The notes below the pieces were generated by a model. That model ran no database searches. It saw nothing but the letters and a program-made list of their open reading frames with translations, and had not been told where the DNA came from. From positions 1-46,040 of the forward strand of contig WRGD01000147.1 in assembly GCA_009787355.1 (NCBI GenBank): 46,040 nt of DNA, written 5' to 3'. Source of the stretch: Defluviitaleaceae bacterium. GTDB taxonomy: Bacteria; Bacillota; Clostridia; Lachnospirales; UBA5962. The translations under genes were made by a program, and so were the position numbers. Shown here piece by piece: positions 25,347 to 33,992 of the stretch. The stretch's first letter is position 1; every line of letters begins with the position of its first letter.

Positions 25347-26453
25347 TTACTTTTTATATATCCTTTGTAGTCTGTTACCTGTTGTAGTAAGACATTGTAT
25401 TTCTCTTGCATTTATATTTCCAAGTTTAGATAATTCTAAAATGCTAGGTCCATCATCTTCTATTACATGGACTATGTCTCCTACTTTTATATCTTTTACA
25501 TTTGTTACATCTATTATAATTTGGTCCATACAAATACGACCGATAATATTACATTTTTTTTTGTTTATGGATACATAAGATTTATTACTAAAATTTGTTA
25601 AGTAACCATCTGCATAGCCGTACATAATAATAGCTGTAGTAGTAGGTACTTTTGCAAAATATGTACGATTGTAACCTATGCTTTCTCCTACATGTATATG
25701 ATTAATGAAAACAACTCTAGCTTTTACACTCATGGCAGGCTTTATATTTAGTGGATTTTTTATTTCAAAGCTTGGAAATATACCGTATAGTAAAGCTCCG
25801 GGTCTAACAATGTCTAGATGCATATCCTTACAATTTATAATAGTTCCACTTGCACATATATGTTTTTCGAAATATTCTATATGTTTTTGTATTTCATTTG
25901 TAATAAATTCGAATTTTTGATACTGTAACTTTGTAAAAGATGTATCTAAGTCTTCTCCTTGTGCAAAATGAGAGAAAACACCTTTTATATTTATATTTGC
26001 AAGCTTATTTATTAGCAAAATTTGATTTATAGTATCTTCAGAAATATTAAAACCAATACGACCCATACCCGTATCTAGTTTTATATGAATATTTGCTTTT
26101 TTATCTAATTTTAAAGCTACATTGTTTAAAGTTACTGCGTCTTCAAAAGTTGCTATTGTACATATTATATTATTTTGTATAATTTCTTCTAAATCATAGT
26201 TCATACTTGGTGCTAATATTAAAATATCGTTTTTTATATTAAAATTTCTAAGTTTCATTGCTTCACAAAGAGTTGCAACGCCAAATATAGATGCTTTGTC
26301 TTTTAAAATATTTGCAATTTCTACTATTCCGTGTCCATAGGCATCTGCTTTTATTATTGGCATAATTTTAACACCTACAAATCTTTGTATTTCATCAAAA
26401 TTATGAAGTATGTTACTTAAATTTATTTCTACCCATGCTTTTAAATTTTCCAT
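25347..26453 (-). CDS. alr: Alanine racemase
   Basis: A 368-residue PLP enzyme producing D-alanine for peptidoglycan. The catalytic Lys is in IIKADAYGHG; the second base Tyr is in SIGYNRTYF; YGYADGY and GRICMDQIIIDVT are typical. Five nt separate its start from the lepB stop, so lepB and alr, probably with argF, are one transcript. Length is normal. Confidence 0.94.
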   Translation of the reverse strand: MENLKAWVEINLSNILHNFDEIQRFVGVKIMPIIKADAYGHGIVEIANILKDKASIFGVATLCEAMKLRNFNIKNDILILAPSMNYDLEEIIQNNIICTIATFEDAVTLNNVALKLDKKANIHIKLDTGMGRIGFNISEDTINQILLINKLANINIKGVFSHFAQGEDLDTSFTKLQYQKFEFITNEIQKHIEYFEKHICASGTIINCKDMHLDIVRPGALLYGIFPSFEIKNPLNIKPAMSVKARVVFINHIHVGESIGYNRTYFAKVPTTTAIIMYGYADGYLTNFSNKSYVSINKKKCNIIGRICMDQIIIDVTNVKDIKVGDIVHVIEDDGPSILELSKLGNINAREIQCLTTTGNRLQRIYKK

Positions 26454-26458
26454 TTTTG

Positions 26459-27067
26459 TTACCTCAAAATTTCAAAGCCTCTAAAATATTTAAAAATAGC
26501 ACGTCCTAAAATAGCATTTCTACCTACAAAGGGGTTGTCCCAAGCTCTGGAATCTTCAGAATTATTTCGGTTATCTCCTAGTACAAAATATTCATCTTCT
26601 CCTATTACAAATGGTCCAAATGTTCCAAAAAAATTGTCTTTTATAAATTCATCGTCTTCATATAGTCTTTCTCCATCTATATAAACTCGTCCATTTGCAA
26701 TCATGAGTGTTTCACCCGGCATACCTATAATTCTTTTTATATATAGTACAGATTCATCATCTGGGTTTCTAAAAACAACTATGTCAAACCTAGATGGAGA
26801 GTTAAATAAATAGCTAAGACGAAATGCAATAATTCTGTCGTTTGTCATAATTGTAGATTCCATGCTTCCTGTTGGTACCATGGCATTTACAATTACAAAA
26901 TTGTTTACAATTAAAGCAATTATTCCTGCTGTTACAATGGCTTTTATCCAACTAAAGAGTTCACTTATAAAACTTGTTCTATTAGAATTACCATTTTTTA
27001 TTTTATTTTCTGTACTTTTTTCTAAATCCAAAACTTTAGAACCTCCATATTTTTTTAGGGGATGCAT
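26459..27067 (-). CDS. lepB: Signal peptidase I
   Basis: A 202-residue membrane protease that removes Sec signal peptides. One TM (about 38-60), nucleophile Ser in VPTGSMEST, general-base Lys in YIKRIIGMPGE, and the C-terminal GDNRNNSEDSR box. ATG at 27067 follows GGGGG closely. A TTG at 27031 with GGAGG at 10 nt spacing is an alternative that would shorten the protein by 12 residues. It is first of lepB-alr-argF. Confidence 0.93.
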   Translation of the reverse strand: MHPLKKYGGSKVLDLEKSTENKIKNGNSNRTSFISELFSWIKAIVTAGIIALIVNNFVIVNAMVPTGSMESTIMTNDRIIAFRLSYLFNSPSRFDIVVFRNPDDESVLYIKRIIGMPGETLMIANGRVYIDGERLYEDDEFIKDNFFGTFGPFVIGEDEYFVLGDNRNNSEDSRAWDNPFVGRNAILGRAIFKYFRGFEILR

Positions 27068-27086
27068 AGCACCCCCTTAAGTTTTT

Positions 27087-27506
27087 TTATTTATTATTGT
27101 TTTCTTTTTCGTTTTCTACAGCTTCTTTTATTCTTACAATAGTTGTTTCGGTTTTGTCTTCTATTTTTTCTTCTGTTTCTTCCAATTTTTTTACGCCTTC
27201 GTTTAATTTTTTAGAAAGCTCTTCTACCATATTTGCAGTTTTTTCTACTACTTTTTTTGTAGCATCTTTTACTTTTGGTTCTGCACTATGGTATGCAGAA
27301 TCTATTTTTGATTTTACTTCTTTTGCAAAACTGTCTATAGATGAATGAAATTTACTAAATTTTTCTTCGATACTATCTGAAGAATAAAAAGCTCCTTTAC
27401 TTTCGTTTAAAGAGTTTAATAATTTTACCCCATCATCTGGACCAATTTTGTTTTCTTTAACCATTTCTAGTATCATGATTCTTTCTTCTTTTAGATTATC
27501 TTTCAT
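27087..27506 (-). CDS. SHOCT-like domain protein with amphipathic helical tail
   Basis: A 139-residue soluble, highly charged protein. Residues 5-32 (KEERIMILEMVKENKIGPDD and following) form the SHOCT-like module found in YvlB-type and other envelope stress proteins, a likely oligomerisation element. The rest is a long amphipathic Lys/Glu-rich helix resembling LEA/apolipoprotein repeats. There is no signal peptide or TM. GGAGGG precedes the ATG. It lies between lepB and the TPM gene on the same strand. The function is unknown; an envelope stress role is a guess from the neighbours. Confidence 0.65.
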   Translation of the reverse strand: MKDNLKEERIMILEMVKENKIGPDDGVKLLNSLNESKGAFYSSDSIEEKFSKFHSSIDSFAKEVKSKIDSAYHSAEPKVKDATKKVVEKTANMVEELSKKLNEGVKKLEETEEKIEDKTETTIVRIKEAVENEKENNNK

Positions 27507-27597
27507 AATTCCCTCCTATATATTGAGTAATAAGAAATCGTTTAACTTTTATTTTTGTATAATTTAATTATAAATCATTTTCCCTACGTTGTAAATA

Positions 27598-28536
27598 TTA
27601 TCTTCTTCTACCTACTCCACCGCCACTACTTCGACCACCGCCTCCACTTCGTCCTATATTTCTACCCATTCCCATACCACTACTACGTCCACCACCTGGT
27701 GTAAATGGTGAGCCAGATGGTTTTGGTTTTGGAGATGGAGGAGGAGTATACGGTCTATTCCAGCTACTGCTAGGTGGTCTATGGTGATGATGTCTCCTTC
27801 TTCTACTAAGTGGGCTTGGCATAAGCCACCAAAACATGGAGCTACCAAAAGAGCGTCTACCGCCTGTTACAATTGTAGTACCTCCTCTACGAGAGCCACC
27901 ACTAAAAATTATCAAAACTAATAATATTATTACCAATATAACAATAATACTAGCAAAATTATTACTAGAATTGTCAGGAGAAGGAGTAGCTATAGGCTGT
28001 GGCATATTTGTAGCTACTGGGCTTTGTTGCACAGGAACATTTGTTACTTGTGGTATACTAGCATCTAATATATTAAAAACACTATCGAAAGCTACTCTAG
28101 CAGCCATATCGAATTCGCCACGGTCAAAATAAGATTCCACCTGATTAAATAATATGTTGTCTACTACTTCGGGAGATAAAATATTTAGTATTCCATCTCC
28201 AACCATTACATAATAATCTTCTTGTTCTATTACAAATAATATCAAAACACCATTGTTTTCGGTTGCGGAGCCTATTCCCCATGTGTTAAACATATTTTGT
28301 GCATACTGCACTATGTCAAGACCATCTGTGAAATTTACAGTAGTAAGAACAACTTGTGTACTACTTCTATTTGATAGTGTTACGTTTCTTTCTATTATAT
28401 GTCCTGTTGTACTAGAACTAAGTACATTTGCAAAATCGTTCACAAAAAAACTATTTGTGTGATTTGGTACATTTGCAAAAATAATATTTGGCATTAAAAC
28501 AAATATTATAGTCATAAATAATACTATTTTTTTCAT
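27598..28536 (-). CDS. TPM domain membrane protein (YgcG-like)
   Basis: A 312-residue protein: signal peptide (about 1-21), extracytoplasmic TPM domain (about 25-145; VNDFANVLSS, LTTVNFTDGLDIVQYAQNMF, GVLILFVIEQEDYYVMVGDG), a Pro/Thr linker, one TM (about 197-212), and a low-complexity basic tail with Arg/His, Pro and Gly/Ser runs. The start is taken at ATG 28536 because AGGGG lies upstream; the longer ORF to 28557 overlaps LemA without a ribosome binding site. TPM proteins pair with LemA proteins, as here, and are linked to envelope or photosystem maintenance. The biochemical role in Firmicutes is not settled. Confidence 0.85.
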   Translation of the reverse strand: MKKIVLFMTIIFVLMPNIIFANVPNHTNSFFVNDFANVLSSSTTGHIIERNVTLSNRSSTQVVLTTVNFTDGLDIVQYAQNMFNTWGIGSATENNGVLILFVIEQEDYYVMVGDGILNILSPEVVDNILFNQVESYFDRGEFDMAARVAFDSVFNILDASIPQVTNVPVQQSPVATNMPQPIATPSPDNSSNNFASIIVILVIILLVLIIFSGGSRRGGTTIVTGGRRSFGSSMFWWLMPSPLSRRRRHHHHRPPSSSWNRPYTPPPSPKPKPSGSPFTPGGGRSSGMGMGRNIGRSGGGGRSSGGGVGRRR

Positions 28537-28546
28537 CAATCTACCC

Positions 28547-29089
28547 CTACTCTCCAAAGTATTCTATGTTTCTTACACCTCTAAAGATACTAATAATATT
28601 TGCTGGGAACATATTTCTTGTTTCATTAAAAGCATTTGACATATTATTAAAACTGCTGTTTCTTATTATATTATATGAAGAGTTTACATTTGCAATTATA
28701 CCATCCATACCAGAGTGTACAGATTCTATATTTAGTGTATCCCTAGTTCTATTTAATATGTTTATTTCGTTTATAACATCTGTGAGTTTTTCGTACAAAA
28801 TTGCAAAATTAGTATTGTTATCTATATTTTTCAATTTTGTATCTAAAACATTTAGTGCATTACTTAAATTTTCTGTTATATTTGTATTATTTGTAGCTCT
28901 ATTAATTAAAACTATAAGATTATGACCTTGACCCCATATATCGGTAGCCCTACTATAAATAGAAATCTCTCCTGCTATATGTTTAAAATTGTTTATATAT
29001 TCACTTCTTAAACTAATTAGTCTATTTCCACCAAATACAAAAATACTAATAAATATGAGAATTATGCTAAAAATTATACCTTTTATCAT
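28547..29089 (-). CDS. LemA-like protein
   Basis: A 180-residue protein with an N-terminal TM (about 3-20) and an antiparallel helical domain. The C-terminal AFNETRNMFPANIISIFRGV matches the conserved end of LemA proteins (NxxRxxFPxxxxxxFxG). The middle is more diverged than usual, so the call rests on this motif and on the neighbouring TPM gene. Start and preceding stop overlap in TAATG with the XpaC-like gene. Confidence 0.7.
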   Translation of the reverse strand: MIKGIIFSIILIFISIFVFGGNRLISLRSEYINNFKHIAGEISIYSRATDIWGQGHNLIVLINRATNNTNITENLSNALNVLDTKLKNIDNNTNFAILYEKLTDVINEINILNRTRDTLNIESVHSGMDGIIANVNSSYNIIRNSSFNNMSNAFNETRNMFPANIISIFRGVRNIEYFGE

Positions 29090-29706
29090 TATAGACCCTC
29101 ACTTTTTATTAAATCGTTAAGAACTGATATTTCGGCTGTTATATCCATAGCTTTATCATAAAAGAGAGAGTCAAGTTGTTTTTCGAATACTTTTACCATG
29201 TTCGGTAACGTTTGTTCTATATTATTTTTAGAGTTTTTTATATTTTCACTAGATTGATTTTGCTCTATCAAATATTTATAATTTGCAACAAGTGTAACAG
29301 TTGTTGGCAAGTAATATTCAATAAAATTGTCTAAATTTCTTGCCTTTTTCGGATATTTAGAAATAAAATCTATTATTTTTTCTGTTATATCATATATTTT
29401 TGTTAAATCATTTCCTATAGTTGTTTTTTCTAAATCTAATGTTAAAGCTCTTAAATTTTTCAAAATTTCAGTACCAGATACTATGTATTTGTCTGCTCGC
29501 TCTTCACCTGTTTTTTGTATTTGTTTTTCTACCATAATAATTTTGTTTGGCATTATTTTGTAGAACAAATAAAATACTATAGCAGATATTATAGTAGCTA
29601 AAATCAGATTAATAATAGTATACATAGGAAAAATAAGGCTATACAGAAGCCATACCACACCTATTGTATAGTATGGAACAACTGATTTCACGATTTTTTC
29701 TTCCAT
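29089..29706 (-). CDS. XpaC-like (5-bromo-4-chloroindolyl phosphate hydrolysis) protein
   Basis: A 205-residue protein with two N-terminal TM helices (about 13-28 and 31-48) and a cytoplasmic helical domain containing a PDxxx-free KYPKKARNLDNFIEYYLPTT segment followed by LPNMVKVFEKQLDSLFYDKAMD. This layout is typical of XpaC/YceG-associated proteins, often encoded near toxic anion resistance (TelA) genes. TelA is not present here. Biochemical function unknown. It is first of an XpaC-LemA-TPM unit with 1-nt overlaps or short gaps. Confidence 0.7.
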   Translation of the reverse strand: MEEKIVKSVVPYYTIGVVWLLYSLIFPMYTIINLILATIISAIVFYLFYKIMPNKIIMVEKQIQKTGEERADKYIVSGTEILKNLRALTLDLEKTTIGNDLTKIYDITEKIIDFISKYPKKARNLDNFIEYYLPTTVTLVANYKYLIEQNQSSENIKNSKNNIEQTLPNMVKVFEKQLDSLFYDKAMDITAEISVLNDLIKSEGL

Positions 29707-29724
29707 ATTTATCCTCTTGGGTTC

Positions 29725-31833
29725 TTATTGATTTATAATATTCCACGATAGTTTATGTTCATAACTTAGTTCTTCATTTTTTTGTAAATTTTCAACATAA
29801 TTGTTTATAAATAAATCTGTATTTTCTAACAATCTTAGATAATATGCTATTGTTTCAAAAATACCATTAACAATTATTTGACATCCGTGTTCCCTTTTTA
29901 CTTCAGATATAATTTTATTTATTTCTTCTATTTCTATATCATCGGTAGTAACTGTACTAAGTATGTAGTACCTTTGTAATTTAGTATTTTTTATTTTGTT
30001 ATAAGCATCTAAAATCATTATTTTATTAGGTTTTATATCAAATTTTATTTCTATAGCTTCAAAAACTTCACCACTAACTATATCGACTATAGATATATCT
30101 CCAGTTTTTCCACTACTTCTATCACTAGAATTATGAGATTCTAAAATTTCTAATTTTTTATCTTTAAATCTATTCAATTCACTTATAAGGCATTCATATA
30201 AGCTGTAAAAAGCTATAACTGGTAGGATAGATGCTCCTCTTGAGGAATATTTATAATAAAAATGTTTTTTAAGTAAATTTATTATATCATCGATATTTAG
30301 TTTACTTTCTCTATTAATAGGATTTGTTATATTTACAATTTTTTTTGATTTTTCTCTTATACTTAAAACCATCAATTCTAGTAAATATATTTTTGGATTT
30401 ACTTTATTTTCTTCAACATCGTTTAATATTGATAAAAATGCTTCTTTAACATTTTTATCATTTATTTTTCCAGGAAAATCAAAAGTAAACGGATGTACTT
30501 GCTCTAAACTTCTAGTAAGCCAACCCGATTCTTTCATAGCACCTAGAAACCTTTTTACTTTTAAAAAAGGTGTAATATATTTAGTATCGAAACTACGACC
30601 ACTATATCCATTTTGTAATTCTTTTTTATGATAACGAACATCTTGATTTGGATATAAACATTTATAAACTAAACTTGTAATTAGTACAGTAAAAACTCCT
30701 TTAAAACTTTCTTCTTTTTCTACAATAATTTTTAGCCATAGTCTTTGTGTTTCTGTAAGTTCTGTTTCATATAATTCTAATTTTGAAATAGCCAAATTAT
30801 AAATATTTTCTAAAAATTGTGTAACTTCATATTCTTTAGTGTTTTCATTAAAAATTTGATTTTTCATTTCTTCACCCACAGATTTAATCATACTTATACA
30901 AACGCTATTGCCTATACGCTCGTATAATTTAGATTTTAAACCAATTTTTTTAAATTCTTTTGGAAATCCCATAAATAAAAAACATTCATCTAATGTTAAT
31001 TTCCTAACAACTCCATCATTTAGAATGAAATATCTACCGCTAGTTTCCTGAGAAGCTATTGTTGGATGAGTTCCATCAGAAGAATATATTCTATTTGGTT
31101 GTTTGTGTACCCTTGACAAATGTTCAGTACCTTGTCTAACCCCAGTAGTTCTTATTTTTTTATTTCTATAGCCAACAAATATTAGACCAGATTTTTTTTG
31201 TTCTTTTATATATTTTTCATCAATTAAAGTATACTCATCTTCATTTAACACTTCAAAATTTGAATTATTTTTTAAATATTCTTTCATAGGTTTAGATTTA
31301 AATTTTTTGATTTTTTCAAAATCAAAATAAATTCCTTTTGTATTACCAACAATAATCACACGCTCTCTATTTTGAGGAGAGTCAAAATCTTTTGCATTTA
31401 ATATTTCATATGATACAGAGTAACCCAACTTGTGTAACATATCTAACATAACAGATAAAGTTTTACCATTATCATGTTTTTCTAAATTTTGAACATTTTC
31501 AAGTATGAATGCTTTTGGCTTTTTAATTTCTAATATTCTACATATATCAAAAAACAAAGTTCCACGAACTTCATCTAAAATACCTTTTTGTTTTCCAGAT
31601 ATAGAAAATGACTGGCAAGGGAAGCCTGCACAAAGCAAATCAAAATATGGTAAAATATTTGGGTCTAATTTTGTTATATCTTGATATGGATTTTCATTAA
31701 AATTAGCTTCATAAACTTCACAAGCGTGTTTATCTATTTCTGAACTAAATACACATTTAAAACCTAAATTTTCAAAAGCAATTCTAAAACCGCCAATTCC
31801 AGCAAATAAATCTATAAATTTAATCGGTTGTAT
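29725..31833 (-). CDS. Cytosine-C5 methyltransferase fused to putative endonuclease; ATA start
   Basis: A 702-residue single-chain restriction-modification candidate. Residues 1-325: m5C methyltransferase with motif I (FIDLFAGIGGF, 6-16), motif IV (GFPCQSFS, catalytic Cys73), ENVQN, QNRERVIIVG, and a final RIGNSV helix. Residues 335-702: helical region, GYSGRSFDTKYITPFLK (409-425), and a PD-(D/E)xK-like core, D579 in GDISIVD and E595-I-K597 in AIEIKF, suggesting nuclease activity. No ATG, GTG or TTG lies between the in-frame TGA upstream and motif IV. AGAGG (31840-31844) is 6 nt from ATA at 31833, the best-placed start; ATT at 31836 is next. A TTG at 31638 would remove motif I and kill SAM binding. 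Target sequence unknown. Confidence 0.8.
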   Translation of the reverse strand: MQPIKFIDLFAGIGGFRIAFENLGFKCVFSSEIDKHACEVYEANFNENPYQDITKLDPNILPYFDLLCAGFPCQSFSISGKQKGILDEVRGTLFFDICRILEIKKPKAFILENVQNLEKHDNGKTLSVMLDMLHKLGYSVSYEILNAKDFDSPQNRERVIIVGNTKGIYFDFEKIKKFKSKPMKEYLKNNSNFEVLNEDEYTLIDEKYIKEQKKSGLIFVGYRNKKIRTTGVRQGTEHLSRVHKQPNRIYSSDGTHPTIASQETSGRYFILNDGVVRKLTLDECFLFMGFPKEFKKIGLKSKLYERIGNSVCISMIKSVGEEMKNQIFNENTKEYEVTQFLENIYNLAISKLELYETELTETQRLWLKIIVEKEESFKGVFTVLITSLVYKCLYPNQDVRYHKKELQNGYSGRSFDTKYITPFLKVKRFLGAMKESGWLTRSLEQVHPFTFDFPGKINDKNVKEAFLSILNDVEENKVNPKIYLLELMVLSIREKSKKIVNITNPINRESKLNIDDIINLLKKHFYYKYSSRGASILPVIAFYSLYECLISELNRFKDKKLEILESHNSSDRSSGKTGDISIVDIVSGEVFEAIEIKFDIKPNKIMILDAYNKIKNTKLQRYYILSTVTTDDIEIEEINKIISEVKREHGCQIIVNGIFETIAYYLRLLENTDLFINNYVENLQKNEELSYEHKLSWNIINQ

Positions 31834-31865
31834 AATATACCTCTTTTCTCAAGTAATAAATAATT

Positions 31866-33932
31866 TTAGTATTTTAATATAATTCCGTTTTTAGCTCCAA
31901 TACAAATTTCTACAAATCCATCGCAAACTTCATATTTATCATTATTTATACTAAAACCATCATACCCAGTTTTTATTAAAGTATTCAGGTTACCATCTTT
32001 AATATCAAGTTTCCAAACAGGTATTTTTACTGTTTTTTCATACTCATTATTATTTAGAACTATAACAATTTTTTCATCTGTTGTAAACCTACCAAAAGAA
32101 ATAAAACCATGTTCGTTGTGTAGATACGTCAAAGAACCTTTTTTTAGCGATATATTAGTTTTTCTTATTTTTATTAGTTCTTTGTGTAAATTTAGCATTG
32201 TTTTATCTTCTTTTCCCCATGGATAACTGCGTCTATTATCTGGGTCGGTAAAACCACAAAGCCCTGCTTCGTCGCCATAATATATTGTAGGTGCACCTAT
32301 CCATGTAAACTGAAACACTACAGCTAAATACATTACAGCTTTATTAATACCATTTTCTGCTTCTTTGTAATGTGTATTGTGTAACCTACCTATTTTTTGG
32401 TTTGTTCTTGTTAAAAATCTTGAATGGTCATGATTCGATAGTTGATTCATAGAAGTATACAAAGATGGAAAAGTAAGTTTGGAATTATGAAAAAGCATTG
32501 CTTCTTCAAATGCAAATGTGTTATTTAGCAAATCAAAATTTGATACTTCGCTATGTTTGTTTATTCCTGTCAAAAACCATGTAATAGGTTCCATAAAAGC
32601 GTCGTAGTTCATAATAGTATCCCATTCATCACCTAAAAGCCAGCTAGAGGGGTCGCCGTAATGTTCGCTTAAAATAAGAGAGTTTGGATTTTCTTTTTTT
32701 ACTGCTTCTCTAAAATCTTTCCAAAATTTATGATTAAATTCTTCACTCTGCCCTAAATCTGCAGCAACATCTAATCTCCATCCGTCAGCATTGTACGGAT
32801 GTGATAGCCATTTTTTGCCTATATTTAAAATATAGTCATACAGTTCTTTAGAATTTTCGTAATTAAGTTTTGGATGATTAGAATGACCCCACCAACCATC
32901 ATATGCTATATTGTCAGGCCAATTATTGTCGTACCATTTAAAAAAGTCTTTATATTTGCTTTCTTCTGATTGGTATGCTCCAGACTCTTTATATATTTTT
33001 TCTTTGTTTAGCCATTTGTGAAAAGCACCACAATGATTAAAAACACCATCAAGTATAACTTTTATTCCCTCTCCATGTGCTTTAGAAACTAAATTTTCAA
33101 ACAGTTTATTACTTTTTTCTAAATTTTCTTTAGATGTAGTACGTTTTATATACATTGTTGCTTTTTGGTTGTCAAACTCATTTGGAGATAGTCTTTTACC
33201 ACCATCTTCTGTTATTATTCCAAAATGTGGGTCTATATGTTCATAATCTGAAATATCGTATTTATGATTGCTTGGAGACACAAAAATAGGAGTAAGGTAT
33301 ATAGCCTCTATTCCTAAATCTTTTAAATAAGGTATTTTATCTATAATACCTTGTAAATCTCCACCGTAAAAAGTACAAAAATCATTATTTTCTACTGGAG
33401 CATTCCAATCTTCTTGTTTTTTTGATACTGTTCCAAGGTAGCTATATTCTTTCGTTAAAACATCGTTGGACTTATCGCCATTGTAAAATCTGTCTACAAA
33501 GATTTGATACATAACAGCACCTTTTGCCCAGTTCGGCGTTGAAAAATTCGGTATTACTTTGAAATTGTAGCTTATATCTATATTTTCTGAAAGACCTTTT
33601 TTGTTATAAAAATAAACGTAATCACCTTTTATTAGTGTAAAGTAATAATCATATTTTTGTGTTATTCTAAGTTTAAAGCTGTAAATACTAAAAATGCTAT
33701 TTTCAGTATTTTTCTTTTTCATTAGATATTTGTCGTTGTTTATGTTTAAATATACTGCCCCAATATTGTCTTTTACAGTTCGTATATAAAAAGTTACAAA
33801 ATCATTTATTTTTGATTCTGGTGGGTACTGAAAAAACTCCGTTTCATCGCTATAAATTCCATCAAAAATTATTTTATCTATTTTTGTATAATCCTTTTCC
33901 CTTATATTCTTGGGTGTCATTGCAACAGTCAT
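31866..33932 (-). CDS. Neopullulanase/cyclomaltodextrinase-type GH13 enzyme
   Basis: A 688-residue cytoplasmic alpha-amylase-family hydrolase. N-terminal beta domain (about 1-130, CBM34-like), then the GH13 barrel. Visible motifs: VILDGVFNHCG, DGWRLDVAADLG (nucleophile Asp), LILSEHYGD (acid/base Glu) and SNHDHSRFL (transition-state Asp). MPDNRRSYPWG is represented as FTDPDNRRSYPWG, typical of cyclomaltodextrinase, neopullulanase and maltogenic amylase. No signal peptide, so it acts on imported maltodextrins. The ATG follows AAGGGA. It is separated from upstream lysA by a terminator. Confidence 0.9.
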   Translation of the reverse strand: MTVAMTPKNIREKDYTKIDKIIFDGIYSDETEFFQYPPESKINDFVTFYIRTVKDNIGAVYLNINNDKYLMKKKNTENSIFSIYSFKLRITQKYDYYFTLIKGDYVYFYNKKGLSENIDISYNFKVIPNFSTPNWAKGAVMYQIFVDRFYNGDKSNDVLTKEYSYLGTVSKKQEDWNAPVENNDFCTFYGGDLQGIIDKIPYLKDLGIEAIYLTPIFVSPSNHKYDISDYEHIDPHFGIITEDGGKRLSPNEFDNQKATMYIKRTTSKENLEKSNKLFENLVSKAHGEGIKVILDGVFNHCGAFHKWLNKEKIYKESGAYQSEESKYKDFFKWYDNNWPDNIAYDGWWGHSNHPKLNYENSKELYDYILNIGKKWLSHPYNADGWRLDVAADLGQSEEFNHKFWKDFREAVKKENPNSLILSEHYGDPSSWLLGDEWDTIMNYDAFMEPITWFLTGINKHSEVSNFDLLNNTFAFEEAMLFHNSKLTFPSLYTSMNQLSNHDHSRFLTRTNQKIGRLHNTHYKEAENGINKAVMYLAVVFQFTWIGAPTIYYGDEAGLCGFTDPDNRRSYPWGKEDKTMLNLHKELIKIRKTNISLKKGSLTYLHNEHGFISFGRFTTDEKIVIVLNNNEYEKTVKIPVWKLDIKDGNLNTLIKTGYDGFSINNDKYEVCDGFVEICIGAKNGIILKY

Positions 33933-33953
33933 ATTTCCCTTTCTAAAAAAATT

Positions 33954-33987
33954 AAAAACCTTGGGGCAACGCCCCCAAGTTTTTTTA
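33954..33987 (-). terminator. Terminator of the lysA transcript
   Basis: A GC-rich stem (CTTGGGG with CCCCAAG around a five-base loop) flanked by A and T tracts, between the lysA stop and the amylase start. On the minus strand it ends in a T-run. Confidence 0.85.
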
Positions 33988-33992
33988 ATATT

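Noticed and set aside
27654-27848. Alternative-frame ORFs over the low-complexity tail of the TPM protein
   Set aside because: They mirror the biased Gly/Arg/His codons of the real gene and have no start signal of their own.
31638-31640. TTG at 31638 as the start of the methyltransferase
   Set aside because: It falls just before motif IV and would remove motif I (FAGIGGF), which is clearly encoded in the same open frame upstream behind a good ribosome binding site.
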